Source: SFWF01 sp045591645 (GTDB taxonomy: Bacteria > Bacillota > Clostridia > Oscillospirales > Acutalibacteraceae). From it: 38,168 nucleotides of DNA. The position numbers and the translations under genes were made by a program. How positions within the stretch are numbered: position 1 is the stretch's first letter; each line of letters starts with the position of its first letter. Below the pieces are notes generated by a model. It saw nothing but the letters and a program-made list of their open reading frames with translations, ran no database searches and had not been told where the DNA came from. The stretch is taken from NCBI GenBank assembly GCA_045591645.1, contig JAZNTG010000043.1:1-38168 (forward strand). The letters are read 5' to 3'. Below are positions 31,255 to 38,168 of this stretch, piece after piece.

Positions 31255-31418
31255 GAATCAGGGCCAAGGGCAAAGGGCCCTAGGCCGAGGGAAATGTGTT
31301 TAGAGTGTCACAAACCACGGTTTGAGGAAAAATCGTTCAGAGTGCCGTATGCAGTCGGTGGTGCTGTATTTTCTATACCGCCCCCGACAAATACGAGTGC
31401 TATGGGCGATTTTTACCA
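31255..31418. repeat. Repeat-like block (copy B) between argJ and argB
   Basis: The 191-base gap holds a GC-rich stretch of GGGCC/GGCCC units (about 31260-31290) and a segment (about 31343-31415) similar to bases 13-66, with GCCGTATG, CAAATACG, GCTATGGGCGATT and CCAA in the same order. It lies within the argJ-to-argB spacer of a likely single operon. A short open frame through it is probably not a gene. Confidence 0.5.
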
Positions 31419-31422
31419 AACC

Positions 31423-32634
31423 TTAAGTTCTATAATCTCCGTTAATTTTAACATAGTCATATGTCAAATCGCAGCCCCAAGCGGTAGCATTAAATTCTCC
31501 GTCATTAAGGTTTACTACTATGTCAATTTCATCCTCTAAAAGTATCTCTTTTGCCTTTTCCTCAGAAAAATCAACACCTGCGCCGTTTTCGCAGACGGAA
31601 ATCTCACCCTTTGCCGATTTAAAGGAAACGTCAACCTTTGTAACATCGACATCGGCTCCGCTGTAGCCGATAGCGCAAAGTACTCGTCCCCAGTTAGCAT
31701 CAGCTCCGAACATAGCTGCCTTTGTAAGCGAAGAGCAGATAACGCTCTTTGCGACCGTCTTTGCAATCGGCTCAGACTTGCCGCCTGAAACGACACATTC
31801 AAGCAGCTTTGTTGCACCCTCGCCGTCACCCGCTATCATTTTGCAGAGGTGAATGGTAATGGTATTGAGCGCACGGCAAAACTCATAAAAGTCTTCGTTA
31901 TAAGAGTCGATAAGCTTATTTTCAGCCATACCGTTAGCCATTACGGTTACCATATCGTTTGTAGAGGTATCGCCGTCGATAGAAACCATATTAAAGGTGG
32001 ATTTAATATCCTCTGAAAGAGCCTTCTGTAGCATTTCGGGTGCGATGGCGCAGTCGGTAGTTATAAATACAAGCATTGTTGCCATATTGGGATGTATCAT
32101 TCCCGAGCCCTTGGCTATACCGCCCATTTTGCACTCTTTACCGCCGATATTAAAGGAAACTGCGACCTCCTTTACCTTGGTGTCGGTAGTCATAATTCCC
32201 TCAGCAGCATAAAGTGAATGGTCGCCGAGTCCTTCTACCAGCTCATCCATACCAGACCTGATAGGATCGAGTGATAAGGGTTGTCCGATAACGCCTGTCG
32301 ACGCAACGATAATATCCTTTGCGTCTACTCCAAGCGCCTTTGCCGTAATGTCGCACATACCGTTTGCGATCTCGATACCGTTTGCGTTACAGGTATTTGC
32401 ATTTCCGCTGTTGCAGACGGCGGCTATAGCATAGCCGTCCGAAATATTAGCCTTTGTAACAATATTGGGCGCACCTTTTACAAGATTTGTGGTATACACA
32501 CCTGCCGCAGCGGCTCTCTTCTCACTCACGATCAGCGAAAGGTCGCGCTTTGTACGGTTCTTCCTGATACCGCAATGTATTCCGTTTGCTTTAAAGCCTT
32601 TTGCGGCGCAAACGCCGCCTGAAATCAACTGCAT
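31423..32634 (-). CDS. argJ: Glutamate N-acetyltransferase / amino-acid acetyltransferase
   Basis: Transfers the acetyl group from acetylornithine to glutamate, closing the acetyl cycle. The 403-residue precursor has the self-cleavage site MATML (184-188) with Thr186 as the future nucleophile, preceded by KGSGMIHPN. The oxyanion region is ASTGVIGQPL (111-120). In organisms without argA, ArgJ may also use acetyl-CoA; which form this is cannot be read from the sequence. It lies between argC and the repeat block before argB. Confidence 0.96.
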   Translation of the reverse strand: MQLISGGVCAAKGFKANGIHCGIRKNRTKRDLSLIVSEKRAAAAGVYTTNLVKGAPNIVTKANISDGYAIAAVCNSGNANTCNANGIEIANGMCDITAKALGVDAKDIIVASTGVIGQPLSLDPIRSGMDELVEGLGDHSLYAAEGIMTTDTKVKEVAVSFNIGGKECKMGGIAKGSGMIHPNMATMLVFITTDCAIAPEMLQKALSEDIKSTFNMVSIDGDTSTNDMVTVMANGMAENKLIDSYNEDFYEFCRALNTITIHLCKMIAGDGEGATKLLECVVSGGKSEPIAKTVAKSVICSSLTKAAMFGADANWGRVLCAIGYSGADVDVTKVDVSFKSAKGEISVCENGAGVDFSEEKAKEILLEDEIDIVVNLNDGEFNATAWGCDLTYDYVKINGDYRT

Positions 32635-32654
32635 TTTGTAAAACTCCTAAAAAA

Positions 32655-33581
32655 TTATAATTCCAATCCCAAGGTAATGTCGCTGCCAAGCATAATGTTC
32701 ATGCATTCGAGTGCCGCGCCCGAAGCGCCCTTACCAAGATTGTCATAACGGGCTATCAGCAAAATTCTGTCCTGGTTGCCCGAGACCGTTATCTGCATAA
32801 TATCCTTGCCCAGAACACCGTTTGCCGAAATAAATCCGCCCTCATTTATGTCTTCAACATAATTTACAATAGGACCCTGATATTTCTCTTTGTAGAGATT
32901 TTTGATATCCTCTGCCGTTCCCTTTTTAAGCTGACTTTTAAAGAGAGGTACAGTGACGCACATTCCGCTGTAAAAGTCGGACACTATGGGGCAGAATATC
33001 GGCTCGTTATCGGCACCCGATATTACCTTCATTTCGGGCAAGTGCTTGTGGGTCTGTCCGAGTCCGTACTGACGGGGTGAGTTGAGAAGTATATCTCTTT
33101 GTTCTCCCTCATATTCGGCGATCATTTTCTTTCCACCGCCCGAATAACCCGTTATTGAATGGCAGGTTAAAAGCGCATCTTTTCCGATAACACCTGCATC
33201 AATTAAGGGTTTTACAAGGGCGATAAAGCCGCTTGCATGACAGCCCGGCACGGCTACCCTATTTGCATTTTTAACTTTTTCAAAGCCGCCTTTTATTACC
33301 TCGGGAAAACCGTAAATCCACTGCGCACTTGTTCGGTGTGCAGTGGATGTATCAAGTATTCGAACATTTTCCCCAGCCATCTCGGCCGCTTCGATAGCGG
33401 CGGCATCGGGAAGGCACAGAAATGTTATATCCGAGGAATTTATAGCTTCGCGGCGAGCTGCCGCGTCCTTTCGAAGCTCTTCGGGCAGTTTTATGAGCTC
33501 GATATCCGCGCGCGCCGAGAGGCGGTCGAAAATGCGAAGTCCCGTAGTGCCCTGACTTCCGTCTATAAATACCTTATTCAT
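32655..33581 (-). CDS. argC: N-acetyl-gamma-glutamyl-phosphate reductase, type 2
   Basis: NADPH-dependent reduction of acetylglutamyl phosphate. The 308-residue protein starts MNKVFIDGSQGTTGLRI, has LDTSTAHRT and WIYGFPEV, and the catalytic Cys in VAVPGCHASGF (near residue 114). The short length and these motifs fit the type 2 ArgC family. An AAAGGA site precedes the ATG. It follows argG by 11 bases and precedes argJ by 20 bases. Confidence 0.95.
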   Translation of the reverse strand: MNKVFIDGSQGTTGLRIFDRLSARADIELIKLPEELRKDAAARREAINSSDITFLCLPDAAAIEAAEMAGENVRILDTSTAHRTSAQWIYGFPEVIKGGFEKVKNANRVAVPGCHASGFIALVKPLIDAGVIGKDALLTCHSITGYSGGGKKMIAEYEGEQRDILLNSPRQYGLGQTHKHLPEMKVISGADNEPIFCPIVSDFYSGMCVTVPLFKSQLKKGTAEDIKNLYKEKYQGPIVNYVEDINEGGFISANGVLGKDIMQITVSGNQDRILLIARYDNLGKGASGAALECMNIMLGSDITLGLEL

Positions 33582-33592
33582 TGTTTTTTCCT

Positions 33593-34825
33593 TTATTTGT
33601 TGTTTCTCTTCTGATCGAGCATAGCCTTGACCTTGATAGGAAGACCGAAGAGGTTGATAAAGCCTGCGGAATCCTTTTGATCGTATGCGCCGCCGTCGTC
33701 TCCGAAAGAGGCAACCTCCTCGTCATAGAGGGTGTAGGGTGAGGTTACGCCTGCGTTAATGATATTGCCCTTGTAAAGCTTAACCTTAACGTCTCCTGTA
33801 ACGGTCTCCTGAGTCTTGTCAACGAAAGCAGAAAGCGCTTCGCGGAGAGGTGTGAACCACTGACCAAAATAAACAAGCTCACCGAACTTCTGAGAAACTA
33901 ATTTTTTGTAGTGAGAGGTGTCGCGGTCGAGGGTTATCATCTCTAAAAGCTCATGAGCTTTATAGAGGATTGCACCGCCGGGGGTCTCATAAACACCGCG
34001 GCTCTTCATACCGACAAGACGGTTTTCAACGATATCGAGAAGTCCGATGCCGTTTGCGCCGCCAATTTCATTCAGCTTTTCAACAATTGCAAGACCTTTC
34101 ATCTCTACGCCGTCAAGCGCGGTGGGGATACCCTTTTCAAAATGAATTGTAACGTATGTAGGAGTGTCGGGAGCCTGTTCGGGAGCAACAGACATTTCAA
34201 GGAAGCCTTCCTTTGTGTACTGCGGCTCGTTTGCAGGATCTTCAAGATCCATACCCTCATGGGAGAGATGCCATACGTTCTTATCCTTTGAGTAGTTGGT
34301 CTCACGGTTAATTTTAAGAGGAATGTTGTGCGCTTCGGCGTACTCAATCTCTTCCTCTCTGGATTTTATATCCCACTCACGCCAAGGAGCGATGATAGCC
34401 ATTTCGGGAGCGAATGCCTTTAAGGTAAGCTCGAAACGAACCTGATCGTTACCCTTACCTGTGCAGCCGTGGCAGATAGCATCTGCGCCTTCCTTCTTGG
34501 CTATCTCAGCAAGACCCTTTGCAATGCAGGGACGGGCATGGCTTGTGCCGAGAAGATAGGTCTCATAGTCAGCACCTGCTTTAAGACAGGGCCAGATATA
34601 ATCTTCAACATATTCATCCTTAAGATCAAGGACATAAAGCTTGGAAGCGCCTGTAGCAATTGCTTTTTCCTCAAGGCCTTCAAGCTCAGTTCCCTGTCCA
34701 ACGTCGCCCGATACGGCGATGACCTCACAGTTGTTATAGTTTTCCTTGAGCCAGGGAATGATAATGGAAGTATCAAGACCTCCCGAGTATGCTAAAACTA
34801 CCTTTTTGATGTCCTTTTTATTCAT
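33593..34825 (-). CDS. argG: Argininosuccinate synthase
   Basis: Joins citrulline and aspartate with ATP. The 410-residue protein has the P-loop-like AYSGGLDTSIIIPWL (11-25), GCTGKGNDQVRFE (about 112-124), the SKDKNVWHLSHEG substrate region and SPYTLYDEE near the end. The ATG at 34825 has a GGAGG site; an upstream in-frame extension has none. It is first in the operon, with promoter and ArgR-type sites upstream. argH, the usual partner, is not in this window. Confidence 0.96.
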   Translation of the reverse strand: MNKKDIKKVVLAYSGGLDTSIIIPWLKENYNNCEVIAVSGDVGQGTELEGLEEKAIATGASKLYVLDLKDEYVEDYIWPCLKAGADYETYLLGTSHARPCIAKGLAEIAKKEGADAICHGCTGKGNDQVRFELTLKAFAPEMAIIAPWREWDIKSREEEIEYAEAHNIPLKINRETNYSKDKNVWHLSHEGMDLEDPANEPQYTKEGFLEMSVAPEQAPDTPTYVTIHFEKGIPTALDGVEMKGLAIVEKLNEIGGANGIGLLDIVENRLVGMKSRGVYETPGGAILYKAHELLEMITLDRDTSHYKKLVSQKFGELVYFGQWFTPLREALSAFVDKTQETVTGDVKVKLYKGNIINAGVTSPYTLYDEEVASFGDDGGAYDQKDSAGFINLFGLPIKVKAMLDQKRNNK

Positions 34826-34869
34826 ATTAAATACCTCCGAACAAAATGGGTGTAATTTGTCAATCAACG

Positions 34870-34883
34870 TGCATAATTATGCA
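34870..34883. promoter_or_regulatory. ArgR-type operator (ARG box) covering the -10 box
   Basis: TGCATAATTATGCA is a perfect 14-base palindrome like known ARG boxes. It overlaps the CATAAT -10 hexamer, so ArgR bound with arginine would block transcription of argG-C-J-B-D-F. Confidence 0.7.
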
Positions 34884-34904
34884 ACAAATTCTACTCTTTG
34901 TCAA
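34876..34904 (-). promoter_or_regulatory. Promoter of the arginine operon
   Basis: Minus-strand TTGACA (34899-34904), 17-base spacer, CATAAT (34876-34881), about 50 bases before the argG ATG. Confidence 0.75.
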
Positions 34905-34981
34905 GCCTTTTTTGAAAGTTTGTTATAAAACACACAATACATATATATATTATATCGGGTATTGTTCATTTTTACGAATGA

Positions 34982-35015
34982 TTATGCAACATATTCTGCA
35001 TATTATGCATAGTAT
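34982..35015. promoter_or_regulatory. Second ArgR-type site cluster upstream of argG
   Basis: TGCATATTATGCA (34997-35009) is a 13-base palindrome, flanked by TTATGCA (34983-34989) and TATGC (35013-35017). It lies about 100 bases from the first box, a distance that could allow looping between ArgR hexamers. Confidence 0.6.
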
Positions 35016-35040
35016 GCGACGTGTCAGCAGCCGAGCGCAG

Positions 35041-35066
35041 AAAAATCCCGCGAGTGCGGGATTTTT
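35041..35066. terminator. Terminator of clpX
   Basis: AAAAATCCCGC (35041-35051) and GCGGGATTTTT (35056-35066) form a perfect 11-base stem around GAGT, directly after the clpX stop, with a T-run on the minus strand. Confidence 0.92.
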
Positions 35067-35067
35067 A

Positions 35068-36330
35068 TTATGCTTCCTTTTTTGACTTCGCAGTCTTTCT
35101 TTTAAGGATAGGCTCTTTTCCGTCGACCGCTTCCTTAGTTATTATGACATGGATTACGGTTTCATCTGACGGTGTTTCGTACATAGGTGTACGAAGGACG
35201 CCCTCTATTATAGATCGAAGTCCGCGTGCGCCTGTTTTGCGCTCTATTGTCAGCTCTGCTATTCTCTCTAACGCATCGTCTGTAAACTCAAGCTCTATAC
35301 CGTCAAGCTCAAAAAGGGCTTTATACTGACGGATTATTGAGTTTTTAGGCTCGGTCATTATGCGGATAAGAGTCTGTTTATCCATAGCCGACAGCGCGGT
35401 TATAACAGGAATCCTGCCCACAAGCTCAGGTATAATTCCAAAACGAACAAGGTCCCTGTGAGTAACATTTTTATAAATATCCTCTTTTTCGAGGTCTGCC
35501 TTGGACTTTACATCCTTGCCAAAGCCGAGAGAGGTGCCGCCTGTTCGCTTTTCGATTATCTTATCAAGTCCGTCAAATGCGCCACCGCAGATAAAGAGGA
35601 TATTGGTAGTGTCTATCTGTATAAACTCCTGCTGTGGGTGCTTTCTGCCGCCCTGAGGGGGAACATTAGCGACCGTGCCCTCAAGTATCTTCAGAAGCGC
35701 CTGCTGAACTCCCTCGCCGCTGACATCGCGGGTAATAGAGGTGTTTTCACTCTTTCTCGCAATCTTGTCTATCTCGTCGATATAGATAATTCCGCGCTCT
35801 GCCTTTTCAATATCAAAATCGGCAGCCTGAATGAGGCGCAGAAGAATATTTTCAACATCTTCTCCGACATAGCCCGCTTCGGTAAGGGTCGTAGCATCGG
35901 TAATAGCGAAAGGAACTCCGAGGCTTTTCGCCAGAGTCTGTGCAAGTAAGGTCTTACCTACACCCGTTGGACCCAGCAGTAAAACATTGCTTTTGACAAG
36001 CTCTACATCGGTATCCTTTGACTTGAATATACGCTTATAGTGATTGTATACAGCGACGGCGAGGCTGATCTTAGCCTCGTCCTGACCGATAACATATTCG
36101 TCAAGGTTTGCCTTAATCTCTGCGGGCTTCGGCAGTATGAATTCCTTTTCTTTTTCCTTTTTCGGCTTATGATAAACAGGAAGGTCGTCAGGCTCTAAGA
36201 GAGATGAGCAGAATTCTATACACTCATCGCAAATAAAAACACCCGGTCCTTCTATGATACGGCTGACCATATTTTCAGTCTTGCCGCAAAAGGAGCAGCG
36301 TACCTCTCTGTTGTTGTTACCGTTTGCCAA
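35068..36330 (-). CDS. clpX: ClpX, ATP-dependent specificity subunit of Clp protease; TTG start
   Basis: Hexameric unfoldase that feeds proteins to ClpP. The 420-residue protein has the N-terminal zinc-binding domain with Cys12, 15, 34 and 37, the Walker A GPTGVGKT, the pore loop GYVGEDVENIL, the Walker B IIYIDEIDKIA, the VSGEGVQQALLKILEGT segment and the sensor-2 motif RKTGARGLRSI. The TTG at 36330 with GGAG seven bases before it is the start, since it directly precedes the conserved zinc domain; an upstream open frame has no site. It lies 87 bases after clpP, with a hairpin between them, and carries its own terminator. Confidence 0.95.
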   Translation of the reverse strand: MANGNNNREVRCSFCGKTENMVSRIIEGPGVFICDECIEFCSSLLEPDDLPVYHKPKKEKEKEFILPKPAEIKANLDEYVIGQDEAKISLAVAVYNHYKRIFKSKDTDVELVKSNVLLLGPTGVGKTLLAQTLAKSLGVPFAITDATTLTEAGYVGEDVENILLRLIQAADFDIEKAERGIIYIDEIDKIARKSENTSITRDVSGEGVQQALLKILEGTVANVPPQGGRKHPQQEFIQIDTTNILFICGGAFDGLDKIIEKRTGGTSLGFGKDVKSKADLEKEDIYKNVTHRDLVRFGIIPELVGRIPVITALSAMDKQTLIRIMTEPKNSIIRQYKALFELDGIELEFTDDALERIAELTIERKTGARGLRSIIEGVLRTPMYETPSDETVIHVIITKEAVDGKEPILKRKTAKSKKEA

Positions 36331-36383
36331 TTTAATTCTCCTCTGTTGTGTTAAAATACTCGCAAATCGTATAAAAATGCTAT

Positions 36384-36408
36384 AGGCGGATGAAAACATC
36401 CGCCTTTT
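36384..36408. terminator. Hairpin between clpP and clpX
   Basis: AGGCGGATG (36384-36392) and CATCCGCCT (36397-36405) form a 9-base stem around AAAA. The T-run is on the plus strand; on the minus strand only a broken T-run follows, so it may be a partial terminator after clpP or an mRNA-end stabiliser. Confidence 0.6.
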
Positions 36409-36417
36409 AAAATCTGC

Positions 36418-37002
36418 TTATCTCTTATCGATAACCTTATCAATAAGACCGTACTTTAAAGCTTCCTCAGCCGACATAAAATTATCTCTTTCGGTATCTC
36501 TCTCGATGGTCTCGAGGCTCTGTCCCGTCTTTTCGGCAAGTATCTGATTCAAAGTGTTTCTCGTCTTTTCGATATGGCGAGCGTGGATAAGAATATCGGT
36601 AGCCTGACCCTGTGTACCTCCGAGAGGCTGATGAATCATTATCTCAGAGTTGGGAAGAGCATAGCGCTTGCCCTTAGTTCCTGCAGCAAGCAGGAATGCG
36701 CCCATACTTGCCGCCATACCGATGCAGATGGTTGAAACGTCGCACTTTATATACTGCATAGTATCATAGATAGCAAGTCCAGCGGAAACGCTTCCACCGG
36801 GGCTGTTGATATAAAAGCTGATATCCTTATCAGGGTCCTGACCCTCAAGATATAAAAGCTGAGCAATAATAACGCTTGCCGAGGCATTGTCTACCTGATC
36901 GGGCAACATTATGATGCGGTCATTAAGCAGTCTGGAGAAAATGTCGTAAGAACGCTCTCCGCGGCTGGTCTGTTCAACTACATAAGGTATTAATGTACTC
37001 AT
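36418..37002 (-). CDS. clpP: ClpP, Clp protease proteolytic subunit
   Basis: Serine protease of 194 residues forming a tetradecameric chamber that degrades proteins delivered by ClpX. The catalytic Ser99 sits in GMAASMGAFLLA (95-106), His124 in IMIHQPLGG, and the Asp in ERDTERDNFMSAEEAL. FYINSPGGSV (63-72) is the oxyanion region. A short N-terminal propeptide-like stretch precedes the core. GAGGTG lies before the ATG. It lies 56 bases after the trigger factor gene and before clpX, the standard tig-clpP-clpX order. Confidence 0.97.
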   Translation of the reverse strand: MSTLIPYVVEQTSRGERSYDIFSRLLNDRIIMLPDQVDNASASVIIAQLLYLEGQDPDKDISFYINSPGGSVSAGLAIYDTMQYIKCDVSTICIGMAASMGAFLLAAGTKGKRYALPNSEIMIHQPLGGTQGQATDILIHARHIEKTRNTLNQILAEKTGQSLETIERDTERDNFMSAEEALKYGLIDKVIDKR

Positions 37003-37058
37003 TTTAAGTCACCTCTAAAAAATATTATGAACACTTTGCCGCAAATATAAACAACTGA

Positions 37059-38168
37059 TTATTCAGCAGGTGTCTCCGCAGGAGCCTCTTCGGTCTTTTC
37101 TGCAGCCTTCTTTGTGGTCTTCTTTGCGGTAGAAGTCTTTTTAGCAGCAGGCTTTTTTTCCTTTACGTCCTTGATCTCGGCAGAAGCCTTTACAAGGTCG
37201 ATAGCCTTATTCATAGCAAGGTCATGCTTTATATCCTTTTCAGGGATAGCAGCCTTTACAGCGTCTGCTTCCATACCGTACATACCTGCAAGCTTCTCAT
37301 ACTCGGCAGCCAGCTCTTCCTCGCTTGCCTCGATGTTCTCAGCCTTTACTATTGCCTCAAGTGCTAAGCGCATCTTAACCTGCTTCTCACTCTGCTCGCG
37401 GAAGGAAGCCTTCAGATCCTCTACTGTAGAGCCTGTATACTTAAGGTATGTCTGAAGATCCATACCCTGGCTGCGGAGTCTGTAGTCAAACTCGCGAACA
37501 CTCTCGTTAGAGCGGTTCTCGTACATAGCCTCGGGGATCTCAGCCTTCATTCCCTCAACAACTGCCTCGATAAGCTTGTTTTCAACTTCCTCATCAGCAG
37601 CCTTTGTCTTGCGCTCTAAGGTCTTTGCCTTGATGTCAGATTTCAGCTCATCTAAGGTATCGAACTCGGAAACATCCTTAGCAAACTCGTCATCTATTAC
37701 GGGAAGCTCCTTAGCCTTGATCTCGTGAAGCTTACACTTGAAGGTAGCCTCTTTTCCTGCGAGGTCTGCAGCGTGGTACTCTTCGGGGAAGGTTACGACA
37801 ACATCGAACTCGTCGCCTGCCTTGTGGCCTACGATCTGCTCTTCAAAGCCAGGGATGAACTGACCAGAACCAAGTGTTAAAGTATAGCTCTCGCCCTTGC
37901 CGCCGTCAAATGCAGTACCATCTACGAAGCCTTCGTAATCGATAACAGCCATATCCTTCATTTCGGCAGCTCTGTCCTCTACAGTAACAGTGCGGGCATT
38001 TCTCTCTGCCATTCTGTCAACCTCTACCTGAACCTCTTCGTCAGAGACAGCGGGAGCGGTTCTGTCAACCTTTAATCCCTTATACTCACCAAGCTCTACC
38101 TCAGGCTCAACGATAACAGTGACCTTCATTTCAGCGCCCTCTGCCTTGCTGACAGAAGTAACATCGGT
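37059..38168 (-). CDS. tig: Trigger factor, partial (N-terminus beyond window), with Lys/Ala/Glu tail
   Basis: Ribosome-bound chaperone. The visible 369 residues lack the start of the N-terminal ribosome-binding domain, which continues past the window edge in frame. They include the end of that domain (VEPEVELGEYKGLKV), the FKBP-type prolyl isomerase domain (FVDGTAFDGGKGE and LGSGQFIPGFEEQIVG) and the C-terminal chaperone arms. After the conserved end the protein carries about 30 extra low-complexity residues: a basic part of Lys, Ala and Thr (KKPAAKKTSTAKKTTKKAAE) and then an acidic Glu/Pro/Thr end. This looks histone-like and is not part of the standard fold. It is followed by clpP. Confidence 0.93.
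   Translation of the reverse strand, partial: TDVTSVSKAEGAEMKVTVIVEPEVELGEYKGLKVDRTAPAVSDEEVQVEVDRMAERNARTVTVEDRAAEMKDMAVIDYEGFVDGTAFDGGKGESYTLTLGSGQFIPGFEEQIVGHKAGDEFDVVVTFPEEYHAADLAGKEATFKCKLHEIKAKELPVIDDEFAKDVSEFDTLDELKSDIKAKTLERKTKAADEEVENKLIEAVVEGMKAEIPEAMYENRSNESVREFDYRLRSQGMDLQTYLKYTGSTVEDLKASFREQSEKQVKMRLALEAIVKAENIEASEEELAAEYEKLAGMYGMEADAVKAAIPEKDIKHDLAMNKAIDLVKASAEIKDVKEKKPAAKKTSTAKKTTKKAAEKTEEAPAETPAE

Noticed and set aside
31294..31539. Plus-strand frame running through the repeat-like block into argJ
   Set aside because: It overlaps argJ antisense and its front part is in the repeat, so it is probably a spurious translation of repeat DNA.
1..38168. CRISPR array, IS element, rRNA or full tRNA genes
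   Set aside because: No regular spaced repeats, transposase-like protein or RNA-gene pattern was seen on either strand.

Overview
The window reads as chromosomal DNA of a low-to-moderate GC, Gram-positive, probably anaerobic gut Clostridium-type bacterium (my best guess is Oscillospiraceae/Ruminococcaceae). This rests on strong AAGGAGG-type ribosome binding sites, sigma-A-like promoters with 16-18 base spacers, frequent TTG starts, a clostridial-style arginine operon, a ZTP riboswitch and the tig-clpP-clpX order. No rRNA, complete tRNA, CRISPR array, insertion sequence or phage gene was recognised. Almost everything is on the minus strand; only aroG/F-type DAHP synthase and lplA are on the plus strand.

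Layout. (1) 1-3092: purine operon purE-purC-purF-like (minus), behind a promoter and a ZTP/ZMP (pfl) riboswitch with an overlapping terminator. The purF-like protein has lost all glutaminase residues. (2) 3102-10462: single genes, most with their own promoter or terminator: DAHP synthase (+), MATE exporter, cysteine synthase, a lipoprotein of the beta-lactamase fold with Cys in place of the nucleophilic Ser, a GtrA protein, PnuC with a terminator-bearing leader, and NagB. (3) 10515-17506: a 2-oxoacid dehydrogenase operon E2-E3-fused E1, followed by a metallo-beta-lactamase-fold gene and nagB, with lipoate-protein ligase divergent from E2. (4) 17576-28098: an 11-gene surface-polymer operon: three glycosyltransferases, Wzx-like flippase, CDP-glycerol transferase-like protein, LicD, TarI, TarJ, a Wzy/O-antigen-ligase-like membrane protein and two small unknown proteins. 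One strong promoter (28070-28098) and one shared terminator (17532-17572) bound it. (5) 28304-34825: argG-argC-argJ-argB-argD-argF with ArgR-type operators, split between argJ and argB by a repeat-like block. (6) 35068-38168: clpX, clpP and the 3' part of the trigger factor gene.

How the genes work together. The purine genes make and use AIR-pathway intermediates, and the riboswitch senses ZTP/ZMP, an intermediate of the same pathway. LplA would load lipoate onto E2 of the neighbouring dehydrogenase. TarI and TarJ would make CDP-ribitol, which LicD and/or the CDP-glycerol transferase-like enzyme could add to a glycan built by the three glycosyltransferases, flipped by Wzx and polymerised or ligated by the Wzy-like protein. 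The arginine genes cover glutamate to argininosuccinate except argA and argH; ArgJ can recycle the acetyl group, and argH is not in the window.

The most unusual points are the glutaminase-dead PurF homologue under ZTP control, the Cys-substituted beta-lactamase-like lipoprotein, an unassigned pnuC leader with a terminator/antiterminator arrangement, a tRNA-minihelix-like hairpin at the end of the DAHP synthase gene, and the phosphoribitol-type polymer operon ending in two unknown small genes.
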